Assembly: GCA_005801395.1 (NCBI GenBank)
Contig: SYDV01000145.1
Coordinates: forward strand, 1 to 7,430
Direction of reading: 5' to 3'
Source: Planctomycetia bacterium
GTDB lineage: Bacteria; Planctomycetota; UBA11346
Length of the DNA stretch: 7,430 nt
Shown here piece by piece: positions 1-5,967 of this stretch (position 1 is the first letter of the stretch; each line of letters begins with the position of its first letter). Under the pieces are notes generated by a model, which ran no database searches, was not told the origin of the DNA, and saw only the letters and a program-made list of their open reading frames with translations. A program made the translations under genes and the position numbers.

Positions 1-765
1 CTCGTAAGTTGGTAATCCAATGCGATAGGGACGACCAACGGCTTCTAATTTTGGTATTGCCCACTCTAAATCTTGAGCGCCCAATAACGGCGTAGTTCCA
101 GTTGGATCAAAGGGTACGTAGGTATTATAAAATTGTGGCGCAACCAGATCGACGACGTGCATCAGTTCTGCTAATTCACGGCTGTGAATCCAGTCAACTA
201 ACATAGTAATGGATAAATGAATGTCAGCGGGTAGCGTCAGGCGTAATTGTCGCAGGAAATCAATGTAAGCGGGTAATTTTTTGGTTGGTACGTCGCAATC
301 TATTTGCAGACCAATGGTCGCCATCGTGTTATTGCGTTCAAAGCCACTGAGAATCATCGGTATGAGTAATGGTCCCAATTCTGGATCCATTTGTTTTGCG
401 AGTGCTGCATCGATGCGAACCACTAGATGCTGTCGTTTTCCTGGGATTGGTGAGGATGGCCGTCCTTCGGGCTCCCACGTGGGGGTTGGGGTGGTGCCGC
501 GAATAAAACCACAGAGTGAAAAAATATCGCGGCTGCCCAGTCGATCTAGTTGAGTTAATTCATGTGTGCTTAATAAGCGATTGGCACCCCAGTCCCAATA
601 GTCAATTGGGACACTCGCTAATGGAGTTGCAGTTGGCTTGATTTTTTGTGGCCAATTTCCAGCGACCAGCAAAGAGCAGACGGTGGCAGCAATCAGCGCC
701 AACACACCAGTTAATCGACGCGTCGATGTGTCGGCTACTCGTGGATCACTTGGGTCATCATTCAT
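1..765 (-). CDS. DUF3142 domain protein, membrane-anchored, partial (C-terminus beyond the left edge)
   Basis: An uninterrupted minus-strand frame runs from ATG at 765 to the window edge, giving 255 residues with no stop. Residues about 18-37 are hydrophobic after a short TRR stretch and form an uncleaved N-terminal anchor or signal, so the rest probably lies outside the cytoplasm. The body fits my memory of the DUF3142 family (TIM-barrel-like, distantly related to glycoside hydrolases): a YWDWG segment near residue 56, HLVVRIDA at 113-120, GLQIDCDVPTKKL at 152-164, LSITMLVDW at 184-192 and APQFYNTYV at 209-217. The IDxD motif corresponds to the conserved acidic strand-end motif of the family. 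No function is established for the family. An in-frame TAA lies just upstream, so ATG 765 is the best start, although no clear Shine-Dalgarno precedes it. It lies 71 nt downstream of the CoA-binding gene on the same strand and may be co-transcribed. Family call fairly sure; role unknown. Confidence 0.72.
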   Translation of the reverse strand, partial: MNDDPSDPRVADTSTRRLTGVLALIAATVCSLLVAGNWPQKIKPTATPLASVPIDYWDWGANRLLSTHELTQLDRLGSRDIFSLCGFIRGTTPTPTWEPEGRPSSPIPGKRQHLVVRIDAALAKQMDPELGPLLIPMILSGFERNNTMATIGLQIDCDVPTKKLPAYIDFLRQLRLTLPADIHLSITMLVDWIHSRELAELMHVVDLVAPQFYNTYVPFDPTGTTPLLGAQDLEWAIPKLEAVGRPYRIGLPTYE

Positions 766-836
766 AATGATACGCAGATAAAATTAATGTTTTTTCCATG
801 GTTGATGCCGCTGTCGAATTTTCAGCCTCAGCAGAT

Positions 837-1238
837 TTAGCCCAGATGATCAAGTGGATCTCCATATCCGAGTACAACCAAGGTGCAGGCTTCAACCACG
901 CGCACACCGCGCGCCCGCGCCGCACTCGTGAGCGGTTCACCATCGGCTCCTGGGTTTAGCCATAATACCGTTGGTGCACAGGCGATGATATCGTCCAACA
1001 TAGCTAGGCCAGCGGTGGGGTTTACATACATGCAGATAATACTCGGTTTTCCCGGTAAAAGCGAAAGGCTTTTATACACCGGGCACTCTGCAATCACGCC
1101 ACCCGCTGGGTGGACTGGCCAAACCGTATAACATTGGGCACGGTAACGTATCACCGCTTGATGACTGTATCGCTCTGGTTTGTTGGAAGCGCCAACGATG
1201 GCGACGGTGCGCGGAAGAGATGGTGAAACAGCAGACAT
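837..1238 (-). CDS. CoA-binding domain protein (CoA_binding_2 / YccU type)
   Basis: A 133-residue cytoplasmic protein forming a single Rossmann-like CoA-binding domain, the usual length for this family. Visible hallmarks are the N-terminal strand and glycine turn VAIVGASNKPERYS (residues 12-25), the second strand plus proline turn VWPVHPAG (39-46), YVNP (71-74), the LWLNPGADGEPL segment (92-103) and the C-terminal strand with conserved cysteine VVEACTLVVL (114-123). These match the CoA-binding half of acyl-CoA synthetase-type proteins in stand-alone form. Stand-alone members bind CoA in known structures, but their physiological role is poorly defined; no catalytic domain is attached here. The start is supported by an AGGAG ribosome-binding site 6 nt before the ATG (on the plus strand, CTCCT at 1245-1249). 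It diverges from the DXS-like gene and may lead a two-gene unit with the DUF3142 gene. Confidence 0.85.
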   Translation of the reverse strand: MSAVSPSLPRTVAIVGASNKPERYSHQAVIRYRAQCYTVWPVHPAGGVIAECPVYKSLSLLPGKPSIICMYVNPTAGLAMLDDIIACAPTVLWLNPGADGEPLTSAARARGVRVVEACTLVVLGYGDPLDHLG

Positions 1239-1328
1239 TGAAACTCCTAATAACGTAGACCTATTACCACCTTGCTCAGGCGCGTGTCGGCTGCCAGCAT
1301 TGGTTTATGCCAAGGACGGCAAGTATTT

Positions 1329-1333
1329 AGGAG
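1329..1333 (+). promoter_or_regulatory. Ribosome binding site deciding the start of the DXS-like gene
   Basis: AGGAG lies 7 nt upstream of ATG 1341. It favours this start over the in-frame TTG at 1272, whose extra 23 residues resemble no known N-terminus and which has no comparable site. The 102-nt region between ATG 1341 and the divergent CoA-binding gene must hold promoters for both directions, but I could not identify convincing -35/-10 pairs there. Confidence 0.7.
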
Positions 1334-1340
1334 ATCACGG

Positions 1341-2630
1341 ATGTCGCATGAGCTGATGCAGGAACTTTCCACGTGGTTGGAGCAATGGGCAACAGAGACC
1401 ATTTTCCCAGGCCGACTACGGTTGTTTTGCGACGAGCGCGTTGCGCATGTGTTATCGGCGCCACAGCGAGCGATAGCTAATTGGCAAGGAGCTACTGATG
1501 GGTGTCTCTTTGGTGCTGCGTGCGGCGCTGCATTCATGGAAGCACAACGCCATGGCCACGTTGTTGTGCTGTTACCAGCACGTGCATTACAAGATGAGCA
1601 AGTTCGAAGTGCCGCCATTTTAGCGGTACGCTTAGCGTTGAAGAAAATGACCTTAATTATTGTTGGCACGGACGTATCGGACAGTGATTGGTTGATTGAA
1701 GCAGGTTGGAGCCGTTCTGGTGACGGTTTGGTTGTTTGTCATTTGTTGCCGCCGACAGTCAGTTTCGCGGTAGCGCCAGCGCGGTTACGTGAAGAACAGC
1801 AGCCAGTTCATTTATCATCGTTATTGCCAGGTGATTTACCGGCGTGGCCAGTGGACGATTTAAGTGTGCCATTGGCCTCAATTGCTGATTGGTTTTCGTG
1901 GATCGCCCTACGTGAACCGCACGTGGTGGTGGCAGATCTTGCCACTCCCTGGCGTAATGTAGCACCAAGTGCGGTCTTATTGGCGGCATTAGCGCAATTA
2001 GCGAGCGAAGGGCGACGCGTGTGTTGGCGTGTGCCAACGGGCACCAGCTTATTCCCGTGGTTGGCTATTATGCACGATATTGGGCGTCGTGGTCATGGAA
2101 TTAAATTAATCGTCGCAGCACGTGATTTACCAAACCGTCCGCAATTAGCAGCACTGACCGGCTGGTGGGTATTGGTGCCGAATGATGTCGGCGAAGCGGC
2201 GGCGATGTTGGCGTTTACCTTGGCCTGTGATGATCCCGTATTGTTGGCGTTACCAGCTGCGATGCCTGTTCCTTTACCAACTTGGATAGCAGGACAGGCA
2301 TATTTACCAGGAAGTGGACGTTGGCTATGCCATGGCCCGCAAGCCACCATCATCTGTGATTATCGCACGTTGATTGCCGCAACCCAAGCGGCCACGGAAT
2401 TGAGTCGCGAAGGTATTCATGCCGGTGTGTTAATTTGCTCGACCCTCATTCCCTTGCCGATTGGTGACCTCGATCACATTCCACCGGCACCAATTATTGC
2501 GTGTGGGAACGACCTAGGTGTGGCGTGGTCATCTGCCATGATCGATCGCGATTTATCTATCAGTACGGTCGACGACGGTATGAATGCACAGGCAATTAGC
2601 GAATTAGTAAAAGCGAAGCGACGGCGGTAA
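1341..2630 (+). CDS. Transketolase/DXS-like protein, apparently catalytically degenerate
   Basis: A 429-residue protein whose order of segments follows 1-deoxyxylulose-5-phosphate synthase and related thiamine-diphosphate (ThDP) enzymes, at about two thirds of the usual DXS length (roughly 620). Residues 53-66 (DGCLFGAACGAAFM) sit where DXS has its GHxSTSISAALG segment; 73-109 form the strand-helix-strand of the ThDP domain. The pyrimidine-binding-like domain spans about 190-305 (IKLIVAARDL, then VLVPNDVGEAAAML, then DPVLLALP). The C-terminal transketolase domain spans about 335-429 (TLIAATQAATELSREGI, then ACGNDLGVAWSSAM). The ThDP-binding GDG is replaced by LPA at 78-80, the catalytic glutamate motif (AEQH in DXS) has no counterpart near 206-216, and the THQG histidine segment is missing. 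It may therefore be a pseudoenzyme or have another role. ATG 1341 is chosen over an upstream TTG at 1272 because AGGAG at 1329-1333 lies 7 nt before it. Fold call moderately sure; function unknown. Confidence 0.6.
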   Translation: MSHELMQELSTWLEQWATETIFPGRLRLFCDERVAHVLSAPQRAIANWQGATDGCLFGAACGAAFMEAQRHGHVVVLLPARALQDEQVRSAAILAVRLALKKMTLIIVGTDVSDSDWLIEAGWSRSGDGLVVCHLLPPTVSFAVAPARLREEQQPVHLSSLLPGDLPAWPVDDLSVPLASIADWFSWIALREPHVVVADLATPWRNVAPSAVLLAALAQLASEGRRVCWRVPTGTSLFPWLAIMHDIGRRGHGIKLIVAARDLPNRPQLAALTGWWVLVPNDVGEAAAMLAFTLACDDPVLLALPAAMPVPLPTWIAGQAYLPGSGRWLCHGPQATIICDYRTLIAATQAATELSREGIHAGVLICSTLIPLPIGDLDHIPPAPIIACGNDLGVAWSSAMIDRDLSISTVDDGMNAQAISELVKAKRRR

Positions 2631-2654
2631 GGCGACCTTTCCCTAGGTCGCCTT
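2629..2654 (+). terminator. Hairpin terminator between convergent genes
   Basis: AAGGCGACCT (2629-2638) and AGGTCGCCTT (2645-2654) form a perfect 10-bp stem with a 6-nt loop. It begins in the stop codon of the DXS-like gene and ends 11 nt before the stop codon of the convergent lptE-like gene. On the plus strand a modest T run (TTTTATT, 2664-2670) follows after about 9 nt, so it is not a textbook intrinsic terminator with an immediate U tract. Its position suggests it ends or protects transcripts from the plus-strand gene and perhaps from both sides. Confidence 0.6.
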
Positions 2655-2665
2655 CGCGGACAGTT

Positions 2666-3151
2666 TTATTGGACAGGCTGTGATTCGATCCAACCCTCAA
2701 GCCAGGTGGCGATTTGTAATCCAGCGCTATTGGCGGCTACTTCAAGCGCAGTGGCTTCATTGTTGAGCCCTGCGCTATAACAGATACCGGACCATTGGTT
2801 AATTACCGAACCGTGTTTTGACGTCAGCATGACGTTACCGGAAATAGTAATATTCCAGCGTGTGGCGATGCCGCGTGAATCGCTGCCAATGGCCTGAATA
2901 ATTTCTTCGTCGATGGTGAGACTGAGTTTGGCAGAACCGGCTGGGCTAACGTTCCAGCCCAATTTATTTTCAATGGCGGCAGCGATTTCTTTTTGCAAAT
3001 AACCTTGTGAGCGGACTACATTGGTGGCATTCGAGGTGATAACGATCCGAACGGGTTCGCCGAGCGGTTTCACGCCAGCCAAACGATACGAACAGCTCGA
3101 TAGTGTGATAAGCAGACACAGAGCAACAAATACGAATAAGAACCGCATCAT
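2666..3151 (-). CDS. LptE-like LPS-assembly lipoprotein
   Basis: A 161-residue protein with a clear lipoprotein signal: a hydrophobic stretch at residues 4-17, lipobox LSSC, and lipidated Cys20. Serine at +2 is compatible with sorting to the outer membrane. Mature sequence starts CSYRLAG, matching the CGYxLxG opening typical of LptE, the lipoprotein plug of the LptD channel that delivers lipopolysaccharide to the cell surface. Further LptE-like features are an amphipathic helix with GYLQKEIAAAIENKLGW (50-66), alternating beta strands around LSLTIDEEII (76-85) and RWNITISGNVML (98-109), and a C-terminal helix (132-155). Length is typical of the small LptE families. Its start ATG (3151-3149) overlaps the stop TGA of the upstream BamD-like gene as ATGA, so translation is probably coupled. 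A second ATG follows directly at 3148 and would change only one residue. The LptE family is poorly conserved, so this rests on architecture plus the CxYxLxG motif. Confidence 0.68.
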   Translation of the reverse strand: MMRFLFVFVALCLLITLSSCSYRLAGVKPLGEPVRIVITSNATNVVRSQGYLQKEIAAAIENKLGWNVSPAGSAKLSLTIDEEIIQAIGSDSRGIATRWNITISGNVMLTSKHGSVINQWSGICYSAGLNNEATALEVAANSAGLQIATWLEGWIESQPVQ

Positions 3152-4383
3152 GGAGCAATAGGTGCTGGCGGGAGCGGTTGTGGGTTGCCGAGTTCAGCCG
3201 CAGTTGGCAGCGGTAAATCTGCTAGTTCACGTTGGGCCGTACGGCCGTCGTCTGAACCACTGTCACGGCGAATTACTTCGCGATAATAATAGCGTGATGC
3301 TGGCAGCCATGGGCGGTTTGTATGGCCTTTCGGTGCGGCGAGCCAAGCGAGACCTGGCGTGACGCGATCGCGATACCAGCGAGCAACAGCCAAATCGCGG
3401 CCTTGATGCCAACCGCGAATGCGTTTGCGATAGGCTTCGATAACTTTTATTTTTTCAACATCACCAGCGGCTTCAATTTCGGCTTGGTCGATAACCGCAG
3501 CAGCGCTGATTAAAACACCGACGTCGTAGTGTTCGCCGCGATAGGACACTAAATAACTCAGTGCGCGTTCGCATAACACGGTGAATACGAGGGAATGCGT
3601 CGGATAGGTTTCGCAGAATTTTTCATATTCACGACGAGCGAGGAAAATAGCATCTTTATCTCCACTACGTAATAGTGAGCGAGCAAGTCCAATGGCGGCG
3701 CGTGGAGCAATTTCAATGCGATCTCCATGAAGTTCCATGAAACTAAAGATACGATTTATTTCACTAGAATAGGAAGAACTGCCTAAACGAATAACGTCAC
3801 GGGGATCTTTTGCTTCTAAATCGATAGCCGCGGTAAAATTTTGTGTCCGTTCTGTGGCATCCATGACATCTAACATGGTTGAAGGCATATTATTGTAGTC
3901 GGGGATGTAGTACCACAACTCGTAGAGTCGATTATTCATGTCTGCGATATTACCACGCCGCGCATTGGCGATAACCTGAATGGCCAATAAATCGCCAGCC
4001 GCTTTCGTATAGGGATAGGCACTAAAACCATCGGAGCCCAACCAAACCGTGCGACGTTCGCGCGAGGGCGAGATAATCCACCATTGAGGTGCAGCCCAAT
4101 GCCAAGCGCTTTCTAATGGTTGTGACTCGCCGGTTTCCAACATCGCTCGCGCTTGTCGCACATATTCAACCGCGCTCTGTTCTTGTGCTTCACTAATGAG
4201 AGCGTGACTACGTGCCAGTCGGTATTCGGCGGCTTTTTCGCGAACGCGAGTAACATAACGCATCTCAATATCGCTATCGCTGACTTCTGCCGAGGGATTA
4301 GCTGCGGCATCAAAGGCAGCGCATGGGAAACAAAACGCTATCGTGAGAAAAAAAAGCTGCACAAAACCGGTTAACAAGCGCAT
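3148..4383 (-). CDS. BamD-like TPR protein, exported
   Basis: A 411-residue protein when started at ATG 4383. Residues 1-22 form a signal peptide (basic Arg2, hydrophobic core LLTGFVQLFFLTIAFCF, likely cleavage near PCAA). No lipobox is evident, unlike classical BamD, so periplasmic location is likely but lipidation is not supported. The body is alpha-helical with TPR-like units: about residues 120-160, then 247-284 (ARREYEKFCETYPTHS), and a C-terminal unit at 325-390 with ARWYRDR and ASRYYYREVIRR followed by AQRELADL. That final pattern is the characteristic end of BamD/YfiO proteins, which help insert beta-barrel proteins into the outer membrane. The last 22 residues are proline-rich (PLPTAAELGNPQPLPPAP). 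It is longer than enterobacterial BamD (about 245 residues). The in-frame TTG/GTG starts near 4500 would add 40 basic, featureless residues before the signal peptide and were rejected. It overlaps the lptE-like gene downstream. A generic TPR protein is the alternative. Confidence 0.6.
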   Translation of the reverse strand: MRLLTGFVQLFFLTIAFCFPCAAFDAAANPSAEVSDSDIEMRYVTRVREKAAEYRLARSHALISEAQEQSAVEYVRQARAMLETGESQPLESAWHWAAPQWWIISPSRERRTVWLGSDGFSAYPYTKAAGDLLAIQVIANARRGNIADMNNRLYELWYYIPDYNNMPSTMLDVMDATERTQNFTAAIDLEAKDPRDVIRLGSSSYSSEINRIFSFMELHGDRIEIAPRAAIGLARSLLRSGDKDAIFLARREYEKFCETYPTHSLVFTVLCERALSYLVSYRGEHYDVGVLISAAAVIDQAEIEAAGDVEKIKVIEAYRKRIRGWHQGRDLAVARWYRDRVTPGLAWLAAPKGHTNRPWLPASRYYYREVIRRDSGSDDGRTAQRELADLPLPTAAELGNPQPLPPAPIAP

Positions 4384-4438
4384 GGGCGGCAGTGTGGAGT
4401 TGAAGGAAGGGGTGCAATGCGGAAAGCCGTCGGTGCCT

Positions 4439-4462
4439 AACCGCCACCCCGTCTGGCGGGTT
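4439..4462 (-). other. GC-rich hairpin in the 5' leader of the BamD-like gene
   Basis: CCGCC (4441-4445) and GGCGG (4455-4459) can pair as a short stem with a 9-nt loop in the predicted leader upstream of ATG 4383. The leader would be about 119 nt if the promoter at 4509-4538 is correct. No recognisable riboswitch fold was seen. The structure is short and may be incidental. Confidence 0.25.
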
Positions 4463-4508
4463 CTGGTAGGGGGAGGTTGTTGATAAACGCAACGCCTCAC
4501 CAATGAGC

Positions 4509-4538
4509 CGTATATTTGTATGTAACCGTAGATTACAA
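4509..4538 (-). promoter_or_regulatory. Possible sigma-70-type promoter for the BamD-like/LptE-like pair
   Basis: Read on the minus strand, TTGTAA (4538-4533) and TATACG (4514-4509) are separated by 18 nt; each matches 4 of 6 consensus positions. The region is locally AT-rich, unlike the coding flanks. Transcription would begin near 4502, leaving a leader of about 119 nt before ATG 4383. Confidence 0.35.
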
Positions 4539-4584
4539 AAGATCTTACAATATATTTTTGGCATCAATGTGGTCCGCGACCTGC

Positions 4585-4602
4585 TTGGAACGCTTTGTGC
4601 GT
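4585..4602 (+). promoter_or_regulatory. Possible sigma-54 (-24/-12) promoter of the flagellar operon
   Basis: TTGGAACGCTTTGTGCGT has GG at 4587-4588 and GC at 4599-4600 with exactly 10 nt between, the spacing required for sigma-54. The -24 half (TGGAACG) differs from the TGGCACG consensus at one base; the -12 half (GTGCG) is a weaker match to TTGCW. Transcription would start near 4612, just before the ribosome binding site (GGAG, 4618-4621) of flgB. Sigma-54 control of rod/basal-body genes is known in several bacteria. No enhancer-binding site or sigma-54 activator gene is visible in the window. Confidence 0.4.
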
Positions 4603-4627
4603 TCAGCGAATAGAGAGGGAGCAAGCC

Positions 4628-4993
4628 ATGTTGATCGACGATCGTTTAAAATTGATGTCACGACTCATGGACGTGTCGGCGCTTAAGGCCCAGGTGCATG
4701 CGGGAAACATTGCGAATCAAAATACTCCTGGTTATCGCGCAAAGGCGGTGGCTTTTGATCAAGCCTTTGAACAAGCGTTGCGCGATCAGGGTGCCGATGA
4801 GGCAGCAGAAGTGGAAACATTAATTTACGAACCACAAAACACCCAAGTTCATGACGACGGCAATGATGTGTCGCTCAATCAAGAAATCATGGAATCGGCT
4901 AAAAATCAGACCATGTACAATGCTTATTTAGCGATGGTAAAGGGTAAAATGCGTCTATTAAATATCGCCGCTGGTCAGGCGCCTGGAGGTTAA
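4628..4993 (+). CDS. flgB: Flagellar basal-body proximal rod protein FlgB
   Basis: A 121-residue protein of the flagellar rod, exported through the flagellar type III apparatus and polymerised in the periplasm with FlgC, FlgF and FlgG. The N-terminal rod signature is HAGNIANQNTPGYRAKAV (residues 24-41), matching the NIANxxTPGY motif of rod and hook proteins. The second hallmark, DDGNDVSLNQE (76-86), is the DGNxV element specific to FlgB, followed by the C-terminal coiled helix with KNQTMYNAYLAMVKGKMRLL (92-111). Length is slightly short for the family (about 130-140). ATG 4628 is chosen over an upstream TTG at 4595 because GGAG at 4618-4621 lies 6 nt before it and the added residues would precede the conserved N-terminus. 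First gene of the operon; flgC follows after 2 nt. Confidence 0.96.
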   Translation: MLIDDRLKLMSRLMDVSALKAQVHAGNIANQNTPGYRAKAVAFDQAFEQALRDQGADEAAEVETLIYEPQNTQVHDDGNDVSLNQEIMESAKNQTMYNAYLAMVKGKMRLLNIAAGQAPGG

Positions 4994-4995
4994 TT

Positions 4996-5415
4996 ATGCC
5001 AGTAAATAGTTTATTTGGTGGTGTGGATGCTAGTCGTTCAGCCCTTGGTGCTGAACAATTACGCATGACGGTGGCAGCGGAAAATCTTGCCCACGCCGGT
5101 GATACGGCGCGTTTGGCAAATGGTTTACCGTACGCGCGTCAGCGGGTGTTGTTTAGCGCGGTGATGGACGCTCAGGGCGACACCACTGGCCAAGTTAATT
5201 CTCAAGTGGTCGCAAGTCCGCGGTATCTCCAACGTTATGACCCAGACCATCCCGATGCCGATGCGGCTACCGGTATGGTTAAGGAACCGGATATTGATCC
5301 GATACTAGAACTCACCGACTTGCTGGTGGCGTCGAAAGCCTACGAATCCAATGCCAATGCTGCTCGCGGACTCCTGCGTATGCATGAGAATGCCTTGCGC
5401 TTAGGCGAATCGTGA
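4996..5415 (+). CDS. flgC: Flagellar basal-body rod protein FlgC
   Basis: A 139-residue proximal rod protein, typical length for FlgC, which stacks with FlgB above the MS ring. N-terminal helix and signature: FGGVDASRSALGAEQLRMTVAAENLAHA (residues 7-34), then GLPYARQRVLF (43-53). The diagnostic FlgC block is YDPDHPDADAATGMVKEPDI (81-100), followed by the C-terminal rod helix ELTDLLVASKAYESNANAARGLLRM (105-129) and ENALRLGES at the end. In the usual ENLANANTT segment this protein has ENLAHAGDT, a mild variation. Its ribosome binding site GGAGG (4985-4989) lies inside the last codons of flgB, so the two are tightly coupled. Confidence 0.97.
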   Translation: MPVNSLFGGVDASRSALGAEQLRMTVAAENLAHAGDTARLANGLPYARQRVLFSAVMDAQGDTTGQVNSQVVASPRYLQRYDPDHPDADAATGMVKEPDIDPILELTDLLVASKAYESNANAARGLLRMHENALRLGES

Positions 5416-5438
5416 CCGATCTTTACCCAAGGTAGACT

Positions 5439-5768
5439 ATGAGCACACCGCTCGACCCATTACGCAGTTTGTATGGCAGTGGCATCATGCCCCCTGGTGT
5501 ACCGATCGTGCAGCCAGGTGCCGCAAACGAACCACGCACCGCCGAGGGCAAAACCTTTGGTGATGTCATGCAAGATTTCGTACAACAAGTCGACCAGACA
5601 CAAATTCAATACGACCAAGCGATCGACGCGGTTCAACGCGGCGAAAGCGGTAATTTACACCATGTGATGTTAGCCCAAGGCCAAGCTCAATTATCTCTGA
5701 AATTGGCTGCTGAAGTTCGTAATAAATTAGTCGAAGCGTATAAAGAGGCGATGCGGACGCAGTTTTAA
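5439..5768 (+). CDS. fliE: Flagellar hook-basal body complex protein FliE
   Basis: A 109-residue protein that links the MS ring (FliF) to the proximal rod (FlgB) and is needed for flagellar protein export. After a variable, proline-rich N-terminus (residues 1-36), the conserved core begins at TFGDVMQDFVQQVDQTQ (39-55). It continues with RGESGNLHHVMLAQGQAQLSLKL (67-89) and ends in the family signature VRNKLVEAYKEAMRTQF (93-109), close to the usual RNKLVEAYKEIMRMQ. AAGG at 5429-5432, 6 nt before ATG 5439, serves as ribosome binding site. It lies 23 nt after flgC; a 199-nt repeat-bearing gap separates it from fliF. Confidence 0.96.
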   Translation: MSTPLDPLRSLYGSGIMPPGVPIVQPGAANEPRTAEGKTFGDVMQDFVQQVDQTQIQYDQAIDAVQRGESGNLHHVMLAQGQAQLSLKLAAEVRNKLVEAYKEAMRTQF

Positions 5769-5774
5769 CTTTTT

Positions 5775-5920
5775 ACTGGTCCGCTGTCATTTCTAACTGG
5801 TCCGATGTCCGAAGTCATTTAGTTCTGTAGTTCTGATAGTGGTAGAAGCAGAAACATTAAATGACGGCTTTTATTAGTCCGTCGTGCGCTAACTGCTAGA
5901 CATCGGACATCGGACCAGTT
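5775..5920. repeat. MITE/REP-like inverted-repeat element between fliE and fliF
   Basis: Left arm 5795-5816 and right arm 5899-5920 are inverted repeats of 22 bp with one mismatch; the outer 18 bp (AACTGGTCCGATGTCCGA at 5795-5812) are perfect. An extra partial copy of the left arm, ACTGGTCCG.TGTC, lies at 5775-5788, so the right arm could pair with either. Inside are a second inverted repeat (GTCATTTA 5814-5821 with TAAATGAC 5858-5865), a tandem TAGTTCTG pair (5820-5835) and a tandem GACATCG pair (5899-5912). No coding frame of note and no clear target-site duplication were found. It may be a small non-autonomous mobile element or repetitive extragenic palindrome; in the operon mRNA it would form a strong stem-loop between fliE and fliF. 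The inner stem is followed by GGCTTTTATTA, a weak terminator-like feature. Confidence 0.6.
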
Positions 5921-5967
5921 CAAAAATATGGTACGCCCTTCGCTTAGGTATAGATTACGAGGCTACT

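Noticed and set aside
281..553. Plus-strand open frame of 90 codons
   Set aside because: Lies entirely inside the minus-strand DUF3142 reading frame, has no family resemblance and no ribosome binding site.
758..943. Minus-strand 61-codon frame, including a 13-residue ORF from ATG 799, whose stop overlaps the DUF3142 start
   Set aside because: Most of it overlaps the CoA-binding gene in another frame. The short part from 799 has no Shine-Dalgarno and no attenuator-like structure, so a leader peptide cannot be supported.
1247..1669. Minus-strand 140-codon frame
   Set aside because: Antisense shadow of the DXS-like gene, with Cys/Ser/Arg-rich low-complexity sequence and no domain.
4560..4576. 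Second sigma-54-like site around TGGCATCAATGTGGTC
   Set aside because: The position needing GC is GT, so the invariant -12 dinucleotide is missing; the site at 4585-4602 is better.
4310..4624. Minus-strand 104-codon frame across the divergent control region
   Set aside because: Overlaps the signal-peptide region of the BamD-like gene in another frame and crosses the predicted promoters; no recognisable domain.
5769..5967. CRISPR array or small ORF in the fliE-fliF gap
   Set aside because: The repeats are inverted or short tandem units, without regularly spaced direct repeats and spacers, and no coding frame of meaningful length starts and ends here.
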